Of a stretch of 64,000 nucleotides of DNA, positions 8,368 through 17,305 are shown one piece after another. The stretch is from NCBI GenBank assembly GCA_035249175.1, contig DATFGT010000045.1, positions 1 through 64,000 of the forward strand, read 5' to 3'. The DNA comes from 66-474 sp035249175. Lineage in GTDB: Bacteria > Pseudomonadota > Gammaproteobacteria > Xanthomonadales > Rhodanobacteraceae. Each line of letters starts with the position of its first letter. Positions within the stretch are counted from its first letter, which is position 1. The notes under the pieces were generated by a model. That model worked only from the letters and a program-made list of their open reading frames with translations, was not told the origin of the DNA and searched no databases. The position numbers were made by a program, and so were the translations under genes.

Positions 8368-10224
8368 TCAGCGGCTGCTGGCCGCGGCAGCCGTCAAGGT
8401 GTGATCGGGCACAGGCAAATCCGCCTGTTTGCACAAGGCTGCAAAGCGCGGGTCGTGCTGGTAGGCCAGCACAAAAGGATCGGTGAGCAGGAGGCCGGTG
8501 AAATTCGGATCGCGCTGGCTCCAGGCACGCTGCAGCCAGTCGAACATTTCATCAGGTCGCTTGCGCACCGCGTACAAGTCGGCCACGAAATAAGGCTGAT
8601 CCTTGCCCTGCTTGGCGATGTAATCGCGCAGAGCCGCATCGGCCTGTTTGGTATCGCGGCCGATCTGCGCAGCCAGCGCCCGTGCCCACGGGCCATTCGC
8701 CGGGTCGGTTTCCTTGGCGGCGTCGCGTTGGGCGGCGGCGACATCCCCGCGCAGCACGTCGACCTCCGTCAGGTAGGAATGCAGCCACGGGTAATCCGGC
8801 TGCAGGCTGACTGCCTTGCGGATCACCTGTTCGGCGCCATCCAAGTCGCGCTGCCCCAGCAGCGCGAGCGACAGGTTGACGTAAATGTCCACGCGCAGAG
8901 GGTCGCTGGCGATGGCTTTCCGGTAAAGGTCGACCGCTGCCTGCAGTTGCCCCAGGTTCTCGAGCCCACTGGCCAGATGGTTCATGATGGTGGTGTCATT
9001 GGGGGCCAGCTCATGGGCGCGCTTGGACTCGGCCAGCGCTCCGATGGGATCGTTGTCGACCGTCGCCAGCAGGTACCCGCGATCGGTATGGGTATATGCA
9101 GCGTCCGGAGCCAATGTCTGCTCCCTGTCCGCTGCCGCGCGAGCCTGGGCAAAGGCCTGCTGGCGCGCGTCGCCGTTCAGGAACAGCACGCCAAGGTTGG
9201 CCGCAGCATTGGACAGCAGCCCCCAAGCGTAGGCGTAATCCGGATCGAGCTTGAGCGCTTGCTGGAACAGCGAAATGCCTTGGCGGATAGCGGGCTCGGT
9301 GCCGCGGCGGTAGATGGCGCGCCCTTGCAGCATCAGTTCATAGGCCTCCACGTTGCCGCTCGGCGGCCTGTCGCCCGCCATGATGGGCTTGCCCAGCAGC
9401 TTGATCTTGAGCGCGTCGGCGACGGCCTCGCCAATCTTCGACTGGATCGCGAACACATCATTGAGCTTTTCGTCGTAGCTGTGCGACCACACGCTGGCTC
9501 CGTCCTTCGCGCGGATCATGTTGACGGTGACGCGGATCCGATTGTCCTGCTGGCGCACCGATCCCTGGATGAGGTGGGCTACCCCGAGCGCCGCACCGAT
9601 CTGGGCGAGGCTGTTGTTGCCATCGCGGAACTTGAAGCTGGAATATTTCCCGATCACCTTCAGCCCGTTGACCTGGGTGAGGTCGGAAATCAACTCCTCC
9701 GAAAGCCCGTCGGAGAAATACTGCTGCTTGGGATCGCCGCTGTCGTTGGTCAGTGGCAGCACCGCCACCGACTGGAATGGCACCTTCGCCAGCACCGCTG
9801 CGATGGCCTTCGCGTCGGCCGCTCCGGCCGCGCTGTTCACGTCGCGATGCAGCACGAACGTGTTGGTGATCAACAGCACGATCGCGACCGCCATGACGCC
9901 GATGATCCACAAATCCAGCTTGCGCCCGGTGGCGCGATGGAACGCATGATCGTGGCCGGTGACGTCGCTTTCGAGCTTGAAGCCCTCCGGCGTCAGCTTG
10001 TAATACCAGGAAAAGGCCACCCAGAAGGGAAATCCGATCGCGCAGGCGATCACGAACCAACGGGTGGTCCATTCCGGCGCCTGGAACACGGGGGCAAGCT
10101 GTGCGATGCCTTGCGAGAGTGCCCACACCGCACCAATGTAAACCGCCGCGGCGCGCCACACGTGGCGGTAGCTGAGTTCTGCGAAGATGCCGCGCTTCAC
10201 TGGCGGCGCTTCTTGGCTGCTCAC
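8368..10224 (-). CDS. TPR membrane protein with TolB-like N-terminal domain
   Basis: This 618-residue protein has two or three membrane segments near the N-terminus (about 20-45, 55-75 and 105-130). A region beginning VAVLPLTNDSGD with ISDLTQVNGLKVIGKYSSF and VRVTVNMIRAKDG follows; it matches the TolB/FlgO-like domain found in bacterial adenylate-cyclase-like TPR proteins. Several TPR units (about 280-520) end the protein. There is no cyclase or DNA-binding domain, so the role is unknown, perhaps scaffolding at the membrane. I placed the start at GTG 10224 because CGAGG sits six bases upstream; an upstream GTG at 10245 would add seven residues. It is separate from the hopanoid locus on either side. 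Confidence 0.75.
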   Translation of the reverse strand: MSSQEAPPVKRGIFAELSYRHVWRAAAVYIGAVWALSQGIAQLAPVFQAPEWTTRWFVIACAIGFPFWVAFSWYYKLTPEGFKLESDVTGHDHAFHRATGRKLDLWIIGVMAVAIVLLITNTFVLHRDVNSAAGAADAKAIAAVLAKVPFQSVAVLPLTNDSGDPKQQYFSDGLSEELISDLTQVNGLKVIGKYSSFKFRDGNNSLAQIGAALGVAHLIQGSVRQQDNRIRVTVNMIRAKDGASVWSHSYDEKLNDVFAIQSKIGEAVADALKIKLLGKPIMAGDRPPSGNVEAYELMLQGRAIYRRGTEPAIRQGISLFQQALKLDPDYAYAWGLLSNAAANLGVLFLNGDARQQAFAQARAAADREQTLAPDAAYTHTDRGYLLATVDNDPIGALAESKRAHELAPNDTTIMNHLASGLENLGQLQAAVDLYRKAIASDPLRVDIYVNLSLALLGQRDLDGAEQVIRKAVSLQPDYPWLHSYLTEVDVLRGDVAAAQRDAAKETDPANGPWARALAAQIGRDTKQADAALRDYIAKQGKDQPYFVADLYAVRKRPDEMFDWLQRAWSQRDPNFTGLLLTDPFVLAYQHDPRFAALCKQADLPVPDHTLTAAAASSR

Positions 10225-10367
10225 TGTGCGCCTCGGGGCTCCCACCGGCTACAGGCCGGTCTCCAGATGAGGGCAGTGTCGAGCTTCAAGCGGCGCGATG
10301 CAAGGCCGGTAACGAGGTGGGAGTGCCTCGACTCCGCTGCCCAAGCTAAGGAGAGTCGACTGGGCGC

Positions 10368-11252
10368 TTACCGATCGCGGCGAACGATGGTGCGTGCCAT
10401 CCAGTGCAGCGGTTCGGCGGCCTCGCCGAACACGTCCAGCGCGGCCAGCGCTTCGGCGTACAGGGCATCGGCACGGCGCTTGGCGTTGTCCATGCCCATC
10501 AATGATGGATACGTGGCCTTGCCGCGGGCTGCATCGGCGCCGTGGGTCTTGCCGGTGAGGGCTTGTTCGCCTTCCACGTCCAGCACGTCGTCCTTGATCT
10601 GGAATGCGAGCCCGATGCATTCGGCGAAATGATCGAGCGCATCGCGCGAGGTAGCTGGAAGACCGGTGGCAGCGCAGGTCGGCATCAATACCGCCGCGCG
10701 GATCAACTTGCCGGTCTTGTCGCGATCCAGCGCTTCGAGATCGGCAGCACCGAGTTGCTTGCCTTCCGATTCCAGGTCCACCGCCTGGCCGCCGGTCATG
10801 CCGAGCGAACCGGCGGCGGTCGCAAGTATCGCGATCATGCCCAGGCGCTCGGCGGTTTCGTGCACGCCGCCGCCCGCGAGGATTTCGAAGGCGCGGGTCT
10901 GCAAGGCATCGCCCGCCAGGATCGCCGTGGCCTCGCCGAACGCCGCATGCGTGGAAGGCTTGCCGCGCCGCAGCGCATCGTCATCCATGGCCGGCAGATC
11001 ATCGTGGATCAGCGAAAACACGTGCACGCATTCGACCGCACAGGCGGCATCATCCAGACGCTCGGGCGCAATGCCCAGTACCTCGCCACTCGCGTAACAC
11101 AGCAACGGACGAATGCGCTTGCCGCCGCCGAGGACCGCGTAGCGCATCGCCGCATGCAGGGACGCCGGACGCACATCGGGCGCGGGCAGGCGTGCATCCA
11201 ACGCCCGTTCGATACGGTCCACATATCCAGCCACCCGATCCGCAAAAGACAT
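10368..11252 (-). CDS. ispA: Farnesyl diphosphate synthase (IspA-type polyprenyl synthetase)
   Basis: This 294-residue protein condenses DMAPP and IPP to geranyl and then farnesyl diphosphate. The first Asp-rich motif is DDLPAMDDD (84-92), in the bacterial DDx4D form. The second is KDDVLD (near 222). GGGKRIRP (42-49) binds IPP. The residues just before the first motif (VFSLIHDD) resemble E. coli IspA (AYSLIHDD), which fits a C15 product. The gene is divergent from the squalene synthase gene across about 160 bases. It is thus a separate transcription unit that supplies FPP to the hopanoid operon and to other isoprenoids. Confidence 0.93.
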   Translation of the reverse strand: MSFADRVAGYVDRIERALDARLPAPDVRPASLHAAMRYAVLGGGKRIRPLLCYASGEVLGIAPERLDDAACAVECVHVFSLIHDDLPAMDDDALRRGKPSTHAAFGEATAILAGDALQTRAFEILAGGGVHETAERLGMIAILATAAGSLGMTGGQAVDLESEGKQLGAADLEALDRDKTGKLIRAAVLMPTCAATGLPATSRDALDHFAECIGLAFQIKDDVLDVEGEQALTGKTHGADAARGKATYPSLMGMDNAKRRADALYAEALAALDVFGEAAEPLHWMARTIVRRDR

Positions 11253-11411
11253 CGATTGCTCCAGGACGGCGATGAACGCCGCGGCGCCGCGAGACTAGCG
11301 AGACCGCCGCGTGCATGTCAAAACCATTTCCGCGCGACTTCCACCTTATCTTCACGCACAATGCGTACGATCACGAAATCGGCTGACGATGCGCCGAAGG
11401 AGACCAGCAGA

Positions 11412-12548
11412 ATGATCGCCCAAGCTTTCGCCAGTGGCTCGCGGCGCGATGCCGAGGCCTACCAGGCGCGCATTCTGCCGGAGGTGTCGCGCACCTTTGC
11501 ACTGACCATCCCGCAACTCGACGTGCGCCTGCGCACGGTGATCGCCAACGCCTACCTGTTGTGCCGGATCGCCGACACCATCGAGGACGAAAAAGCCCTG
11601 GCCGGGGACGTGAAGCAGCAATTCCACGACCGCTTCACGCGGGTGGTGGAGTCGACGGAAGACCCGGCGTCGTTTGCACGTGATCTGGCGCCCCTGTTGG
11701 ACGGGAACACGCTCGACGCCGAGCGCGACCTTGTGGCCCACACGCCGGAAATCATCCAGGTTACCGACGGCTTCAACCTCGCGCAGCGCGAATCGCTGGC
11801 GCGCTGCATCCGCACCATGTGCACCGGCATGCCAAGCTTCGAGCGCCGCACCAGCACGGCGGGCCTCGCCGACATGCGCGAGATGGACCGCTATTGCTAC
11901 TACGTCGCGGGCATCGTCGGGCAGACGCTCACCGATCTCTTCTGTGACTACTCGCCGCGCATCGCCGAGCGCCGCGAGGCGATGTCGGCGCTGGATGTGT
12001 CGTTCGGCCAGGGCCTGCAGATGACCAACATCCTCAAGGACTTCTGGGAAGACCGCGATCGCGGCGCGTGCTGGCTGCCGCACGACCTGTTCGCCCGCGC
12101 CGGCGTGGAGCTGCAGGACATCCGTCGTGGCAACGTGCCCGCGGCGTTCGGCAACGCTTACGCGCAGTTGATCGGCGTCGCGCACAGCCATCTTCGCAAC
12201 GCGCTCGATTACACCCTGCTGATTCCGGAAAAGGAAGTCGGCATCCGCCGCTTTTGCCTGATCGCACTGGGGCTGGCGATGCGCACGTTGGCTTCGATCC
12301 TCGCCAAGCCCGATTTCACGGCTGGGGCGCAGGTGAAAGTGTCCCGGCAGGTGGTGAAGAAGATCGTGATCGTCACGCACTTGTTTGCGGGTTACAGCCG
12401 GGTCCTGCAACGCTGGTTCGCGCGCATGGCGGAGGGTTTGCCGCTGCAAGCGCTGGCGACGGACTGGCGCGGACTGCTGCCGGACCCGCACAGTGCATGG
12501 CCGCGCAACGACGCCTGCGGACCCGCGCAGGCCTTCACTTTCAAATAG
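11412..12548 (+). CDS. Squalene synthase (SQS-type)
   Basis: This 378-residue trans-isoprenyl diphosphate synthase heads the hopanoid operon. The two Mg-binding motifs are DTIED (55-59) and DFWED (210-214). Between them YCYYVAGIVG (161-170) and LQMTNILKD closely resemble the YCHYVAG and LQKTNIIRD segments of eukaryotic-type squalene synthases. One enzyme would then make squalene from two FPP with NADPH, which fits the absence of hpnC, hpnD and hpnE here. The C-terminal membrane helix of eukaryotic SQS is not evident. I chose ATG 11412, since AAGGAG lies nine bases upstream; ATG 11361 is in frame but lacks such a site. Phytoene synthase is the main alternative, unlikely beside shc. Confidence 0.82.
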   Translation: MIAQAFASGSRRDAEAYQARILPEVSRTFALTIPQLDVRLRTVIANAYLLCRIADTIEDEKALAGDVKQQFHDRFTRVVESTEDPASFARDLAPLLDGNTLDAERDLVAHTPEIIQVTDGFNLAQRESLARCIRTMCTGMPSFERRTSTAGLADMREMDRYCYYVAGIVGQTLTDLFCDYSPRIAERREAMSALDVSFGQGLQMTNILKDFWEDRDRGACWLPHDLFARAGVELQDIRRGNVPAAFGNAYAQLIGVAHSHLRNALDYTLLIPEKEVGIRRFCLIALGLAMRTLASILAKPDFTAGAQVKVSRQVVKKIVIVTHLFAGYSRVLQRWFARMAEGLPLQALATDWRGLLPDPHSAWPRNDACGPAQAFTFK

Positions 12549-12560
12549 GATCAGCAGGCC

Positions 12561-14507
12561 TTGGCCATGGCACCCGATTCCGGCCTTTCCCAGCATCGCC
12601 CCGCGGCGGGTCACGCCGAGGCGAGCGCGCGCGATCGGCTGGACGTCGCCATCGAGGCGGCGCGCACGGGCATTCTCGCGCGCCAACGTCCGGAGGGCTA
12701 CTGGCAATTCGAGCTGGAAGCCGACTGCACGATTCCCGCCGAATACATCCTGATGCTGCACTACCTCGGGGAATCCGACCGCCTGCTGGAATCGCGGCTC
12801 GCCGAATACCTGCGCAACCACCAGTCGCGCGACGGCGGCTGGCCGCTGTATCCGGGTGGCGCGCTGGACGTGAGCTGCAGCGTGAAGTGCTATTACGCGC
12901 TGAAACTGGCGGGCGACCGCGCGGACGCACCGCACATGGCGAAGGCGCGCGCGGCAATCCTGGCGCACGGCGGCGCCGCTCGCAGCAACGTGTTCACCCG
13001 GATCGCGCTGGCCTTGTTTGGTGAGCTGCCATGGCGCGGCGTGCCGTTCCTGCCGGTGGAAATCGTGCTGCTGCCGCACTGGTTTCCCTTCCATCTAGGC
13101 AAGGTGTCGTACTGGTCGCGCACGGTGATGGTGCCGTTGTCGATACTGACCACGCTGAAGCCGCGCGCGGCGAATCCGCGCGGCGTGCACATCCGCGAAT
13201 TGTTCGTCACCCCGCCCGAACAGGAAAAGCATTACTTCCATTCCCGTTCGCTGTTGAATCACGCGCTGTTCGTGGGCGAGGAATTCGTTCGCCATCTGGA
13301 AGGGCTGATTCCGAAGCACGTGCGCGGGCATGCGCTGAAGCGCGCCGAAGCATGGATCCTCGAGCGCCGCAATGGGGATGGCGGCTTGGGCGCGATCTTT
13401 CCCGCAATGGTCAATGCGTACGAAGCCTTGGCGCTGCTGGGCTACCCTGCCGATCACCCCGCGCGCCGGGACACGCGCAAGGCCATCGACGACCTGTTGG
13501 TGGTGCACGATCATGAAGCGTGGTGCCAACCTTGCGTTTCGCCCGTCTGGGACACGGGGCTCATTTGCCTTGCCTTGCAGGAAGATGACGACGCGCCCGC
13601 GCACACCCAACGGCGCGCACTGGACTGGTTGGCATCGCGGCAAGTCCTCGACGCGCCCGGCGACTGGCGCGATTACCGCCCCACGCTCCCGGGCGGCGGC
13701 TGGGCCTTCCAGTACAGGAACGATGCGTATCCCGATCTCGACGACACCGCGGTCGTGGTGCGCGCGCTGCACCAATCGCCGGAATCGGGGAAGTTCGCAC
13801 GCGCGATCGAGCGGGCCACCGATTGGTTGTGCGGCATGCAATCGAAAAACGGCGGCTTCGCGGCGTTCGACGCGGACAACGATCATCAGTGGCTCAACCA
13901 GATTCCGTTCGCCGACCACGGTGCGCTGCTCGATCCGCCCACCAGTGACGTCAGCGGCCGGGTGCTGACGTCGCTGTCGCTGCTCGATCGCCCCTGTGAC
14001 CGCGAAGCCCGCGAACGTGTGACACGCTTCCTGCTGGACGAGCAAACGCAGGAAGGCGCATGGTTCGGGCGCTGGGGTACCAATTACCTCTACGGCACCT
14101 GGTCGGTACTGGTCGCGTTGCGCGCGGCGGGCATCCCCGCCGAGGCCCCCGCAATCCGGCGCGCGGTGAGGTGGCTGAAGTCGGTGCAACAGGCGGACGG
14201 CGGTTGGGGCGAAGGCAACGACAGCTATCTCGATCCCGAGCTGCGCGGGCGCGGCGCGCGCAGCGGGTCCGCGCAAACGGCGTGGGCGCTGCTGGCCCTG
14301 ATGTCGGCCCAAGAAGTGGATAGCCCGTCGGTGACGCGCGGCGTCGAATACCTTCTGAAAACGCAAACCGCTGGCGAATGGCATGAAGCGCGCTTCAATG
14401 CGCCGGGTTTTCCGCGCGTGTTCTATCTGAAGTATCACGGCTACAGCCGCTATTTCCCGTACTGGGCCCTGGTGCGCTACCGCAATGTCCGCGCGCGCCA
14501 GTCTTGA
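12561..14507 (+). CDS. shc: Squalene-hopene cyclase
   Basis: This 648-residue class II triterpene cyclase converts squalene to hopene/hopanol at the membrane. The protonating DXDD motif is DLDDTAVV (about residue 393). Several QW repeats are visible, including Q-x-x-GGW forms such as QQADGGWGEG and QSKNGGFAAFD. Length is typical of the family (about 630-650). The given start is TTG, with AGGA ten bases upstream; ATG at 12567 costs two residues. It lies 12 bases after squalene synthase and overlaps hpnG by 23 bases, so it is firmly in the operon. Confidence 0.96.
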   Translation: MAMAPDSGLSQHRPAAGHAEASARDRLDVAIEAARTGILARQRPEGYWQFELEADCTIPAEYILMLHYLGESDRLLESRLAEYLRNHQSRDGGWPLYPGGALDVSCSVKCYYALKLAGDRADAPHMAKARAAILAHGGAARSNVFTRIALALFGELPWRGVPFLPVEIVLLPHWFPFHLGKVSYWSRTVMVPLSILTTLKPRAANPRGVHIRELFVTPPEQEKHYFHSRSLLNHALFVGEEFVRHLEGLIPKHVRGHALKRAEAWILERRNGDGGLGAIFPAMVNAYEALALLGYPADHPARRDTRKAIDDLLVVHDHEAWCQPCVSPVWDTGLICLALQEDDDAPAHTQRRALDWLASRQVLDAPGDWRDYRPTLPGGGWAFQYRNDAYPDLDDTAVVVRALHQSPESGKFARAIERATDWLCGMQSKNGGFAAFDADNDHQWLNQIPFADHGALLDPPTSDVSGRVLTSLSLLDRPCDREARERVTRFLLDEQTQEGAWFGRWGTNYLYGTWSVLVALRAAGIPAEAPAIRRAVRWLKSVQQADGGWGEGNDSYLDPELRGRGARSGSAQTAWALLALMSAQEVDSPSVTRGVEYLLKTQTAGEWHEARFNAPGFPRVFYLKYHGYSRYFPYWALVRYRNVRARQS

Positions 14508-15198
14508 GGGTGTCGGCCTCGTCATCGCCCTGCCGGCGGAGGCGCGCAGCATTGGCGTACGCGGAATCAGCGTCGGCGAATGCGCACGTTGGCGGAATGG
14601 ATGGGTGGCGGTGTCCGGCATGGGCCCCTACAACGCGATGCGCGCGGCGGAACGCCTGCTCGCCTGCGGCATCGCTCGGCTGGCAAACTGGGGCGTCGCG
14701 GGTGCGTTGTCCGCCGATCTGGCTTCGGGCGACATGTTGATTCCCGATCGCATTTGCTATGCGCATGACGATCCGGGCTTCGCCGCCGACCCGGAACTCA
14801 ACGCGAAAATGGTGGAACTGTTGTCGGCGAGCCTGCGCGTGCGCCGCGGCATCCTGTGGTCGACGCCGCAAGCGGTTGCCACCACCGCCGACAAACAGGC
14901 GCTGGCGATACGCAGCCATGCGCTCGCCGTCGACATGGAAGCCGCCCCCATTGCCGCGGTCGCCGCGCGTGCCAAGCTGCCGTTCGTGGCCGTGAAAGCC
15001 ATCTGCGATCCCGTCACGCGTGAACTGCCTGCAGGCATGGCCGATGCGCTCGAAGGCGCGGATCGCGGCTGGTCGCTGCGGATGGTGTCAGCCATTGCGT
15101 TCGGTGGCCCGCCTACATGGCGCGCCACACGGGCGCTGTCGCGCGACTTCCGGCGTGCGCGCCGCTCGCTCGCGACCGCCGCAGCGCTCGCTGCATGA
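14485..15198 (+). CDS. hpnG: Hopanoid-associated phosphorylase/nucleosidase HpnG
   Basis: This 237-residue PNP/UDP-phosphorylase-fold protein removes adenine from adenosylhopane (made by HpnH) on the way to ribosylhopane. Visible family features are VIALPAEAR at the N-terminus, VSGMGPYNA, NWGVAGAL and the VDMEAAPIA / ICDPV pair near the nucleoside pocket. The start ATG lies inside the shc 3' end (23-base overlap). The stop overlaps the hpnA start as ATGA, so translation is probably coupled. Genomic placement with shc and hpnH strengthens the call. Confidence 0.9.
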   Translation: MSARASLEGVGLVIALPAEARSIGVRGISVGECARWRNGWVAVSGMGPYNAMRAAERLLACGIARLANWGVAGALSADLASGDMLIPDRICYAHDDPGFAADPELNAKMVELLSASLRVRRGILWSTPQAVATTADKQALAIRSHALAVDMEAAPIAAVAARAKLPFVAVKAICDPVTRELPAGMADALEGADRGWSLRMVSAIAFGGPPTWRATRALSRDFRRARRSLATAAALAA

Positions 15199-16187
15199 GC
15201 GGCCGCGTCCTGGTCAGCGGCGCCAACGGATTCGTCGGCTCGGCCGTGGTACGCGCGCTGTTGCGCCACGGCTACCCGGTACGCGCGTTGGTGCGCACTA
15301 CGAGCGACACCGCGAATCTCCACGGCCTGGATGTCGAGATCGTTCGCGGCGATCTGCTGGATGTGCCTTCGCTCGAACCTGCGCTGCAAGATTGCGAGGG
15401 CCTGTTCCACGTCGCCGCCGATTACCGGTTGTGGGCCCGCGATCCGCGCGAGATCCGCAACACCAATGTCCGCGGCACCCACCACATGCTGCTGGCGGCG
15501 CAACATCGTGGCGTGCGGCGCATCGTGCATACCTCCAGCGTCGCCACGCTGGGCCTGCGTCACGATGGCACGCCTTCCGACGAAGACACCCCTGTGCACC
15601 TCGACGACATGATCGGCGCCTACAAGCGTTCGAAGTTCCTGTCGGAAGCGCTGGTGCGTCGCTGCGCGCGCGCCGGCACCGACATCATGATCGTGAACCC
15701 GGCCGCGCCGATCGGCCCGCGCGATCGCAAGCCCACCCCCACGGGTCGCATGATCCTCGATGCCGCGCGCGGAAGGATGCCCGCATTCGTCGATACCGGA
15801 TTGTGCGTCGTGCACGTCGACGACGTGGCGGAGGGTCATGTGCTTGCGTACCAGCATGGTCAACGCGGCCGCCGTTACGTGCTGGGCGGCGAAAACATGA
15901 GTTTGCAATCCATCCTCGCCACGGTCGCCCAGCTGACCGGTCGTCGCGCGCCGTGGCTGAAACTGCCGCACACCGCCGTACTGCCCTTGGCCTACGCCGC
16001 CGAGGCATGGGCGCGCGTGACGGGGGCTCCACCGAACGTCACGGTGGATGGCGTCAAGCTGTCGCGGCACAGGATGTATTTTTCGAGCGGGCGTGCCGAG
16101 ACCGAACTCGGTTATCGCGCGCGACCGGCGCGGGAAGCACTGGCCGACGCAATACAATGGTTCCGGGAGAACGGATACTGCAGCTAG
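15195..16187 (+). CDS. hpnA: Hopanoid-associated sugar epimerase-like SDR HpnA
   Basis: This 330-residue extended SDR has the NAD motif GANGFVGS (about 8-15) and the YxxxK pair in AYKRSK (near 140). The HTSSVATLG and LGGENMSLQSIL segments are usual for HpnA. It is annotated across hopanoid clusters as an NAD-dependent sugar or dihydroflavonol-type reductase, but its exact substrate is not established to my knowledge. The start ATG overlaps the hpnG stop by four bases (ATGA). The next 120 bases to mvaD form the second-longest gap in the operon. Confidence 0.9.
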   Translation: MSGRVLVSGANGFVGSAVVRALLRHGYPVRALVRTTSDTANLHGLDVEIVRGDLLDVPSLEPALQDCEGLFHVAADYRLWARDPREIRNTNVRGTHHMLLAAQHRGVRRIVHTSSVATLGLRHDGTPSDEDTPVHLDDMIGAYKRSKFLSEALVRRCARAGTDIMIVNPAAPIGPRDRKPTPTGRMILDAARGRMPAFVDTGLCVVHVDDVAEGHVLAYQHGQRGRRYVLGGENMSLQSILATVAQLTGRRAPWLKLPHTAVLPLAYAAEAWARVTGAPPNVTVDGVKLSRHRMYFSSGRAETELGYRARPAREALADAIQWFRENGYCS

Positions 16188-16309
16188 TCGCCGGCCCAGT
16201 CGCTTCACCAGGTAGGGCGGGTGCCAACCCGCCTGCAGTGTGTCGTGGCGGCGGGATACGCTGCGCTTCTCCCGCCCCACACGCTCTGCAACTTCCAGGA
16301 ACCTTGTCG

Positions 16310-17305
16310 ATGAGTGTCGCTACTGGCGAAGCTACCGCCACTGCCCAACCCAACATCGCGCTGGTCAAATACTGGGGCAAGCGCGACGCCGCGTTGAACC
16401 TGCCGGCCGCGGGTTCGCTGTCGATCACGCTTGAAGCGTTGCATACGCGCACCCGCGTGCGCTTCGACGGCGCGCTCGACGCCGACGACATCGTGCTGAA
16501 TGGAGAGCACGACCCAGTGCAGACGCGCAAGATCAGCGCGTTCCTCGACCTTTTCCGCGCGCGTGCAGGCAGCACGACACGCGTGCGCGTTGAGTCCAGC
16601 AATGATTTTCCGACCGGCGCGGGGCTGGCCTCCTCGGCATCCGGGTTCGCCGCATTGGCGGTCGCGGCCGATCGCGCGCTCGGACTGGGAATGGCTGCGC
16701 GCGAATTGTCGCTCCTGGCGCGGCGCGGTTCCGGTTCGGCCGCGCGTTCGGTCTTCGGAGGTTTCGTGGAAATGTCCGCGGGCGTCCGCGACGACGGCGA
16801 GGACGCGTTCGCAGAGCCGCTGCTGGACCCCGCAGCGTGGCCGCTCAAGGTTGTGGTCGCAATCACGAGCCGCGAAAAAAAGGCGACCGATTCGCGCGCC
16901 GGCATGGAAGCGTCACAGCGCACCTCACCCTACTACCGCGACTGGATCGCAATGGTGCCGGGCGATCTGGAAGCGGCACGCAGCGCGGTGCAAACCCGCG
17001 ATTTCGAAAAACTCGGCGTGGTCAGCGAGGCGAGTTGTCTCGCCATGCATGCCGTGATGCTGGCGACCCGCCCTGCCCTCATCTACTGGAACGGCGTGAC
17101 GCTCGAATGCATCCAGTGCATCCGCGCGTTGCAGGCCGAGAGCGCGGCCGTGTTCTTCACGATCGATGCGGGTCCGCAGGTGAAGGCCGTATGCCTGCCC
17201 GACGATGCGAAGCGCGTAGCCGAGGCCTTGCGCGATGTCGCGGGCGTGGAAGACGTTCTGATCAGCGGCCTCGGCGAAGGCGCACGCATCGAGGGCGGCG
17301 CTTGA
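16310..17305 (+). CDS. mvaD: Diphosphomevalonate decarboxylase
   Basis: This 331-residue GHMP-superfamily enzyme performs the ATP-dependent decarboxylation of mevalonate 5-diphosphate to IPP. Diagnostic segments are NIALVKYWGKRD near the N-terminus, PTGAGLASSASGFAAL (the ATP loop) and SGSAARSVFGG. FFTIDAGPQVKAV is near the C-terminus. The start is set by AGGA about ten bases before ATG 16310. Its stop overlaps the TTG start of the next gene. A mevalonate rather than MEP route is a notable choice for a gammaproteobacterium. Confidence 0.95.
   Translation: MSVATGEATATAQPNIALVKYWGKRDAALNLPAAGSLSITLEALHTRTRVRFDGALDADDIVLNGEHDPVQTRKISAFLDLFRARAGSTTRVRVESSNDFPTGAGLASSASGFAALAVAADRALGLGMAARELSLLARRGSGSAARSVFGGFVEMSAGVRDDGEDAFAEPLLDPAAWPLKVVVAITSREKKATDSRAGMEASQRTSPYYRDWIAMVPGDLEAARSAVQTRDFEKLGVVSEASCLAMHAVMLATRPALIYWNGVTLECIQCIRALQAESAAVFFTIDAGPQVKAVCLPDDAKRVAEALRDVAGVEDVLISGLGEGARIEGGA

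Noticed and set aside
8359..10632. 757-codon plus-strand open frame
   Set aside because: It is antisense to the TPR membrane protein and part of ispA, has a biased composition (Arg, Gln, His, Val) and shows no family motif. It is a high-GC shadow.
11352..13094. 580-codon minus-strand open frame over squalene synthase and shc
   Set aside because: The plus-strand genes have clear catalytic motifs; this frame has none.
13095..14621. 508-codon minus-strand open frame over shc
   Set aside because: Shadow of shc, with no recognisable sequence.
14757..16280. 507-codon minus-strand open frame over hpnG and hpnA
   Set aside because: Shadow; both plus-strand genes are confidently identified.
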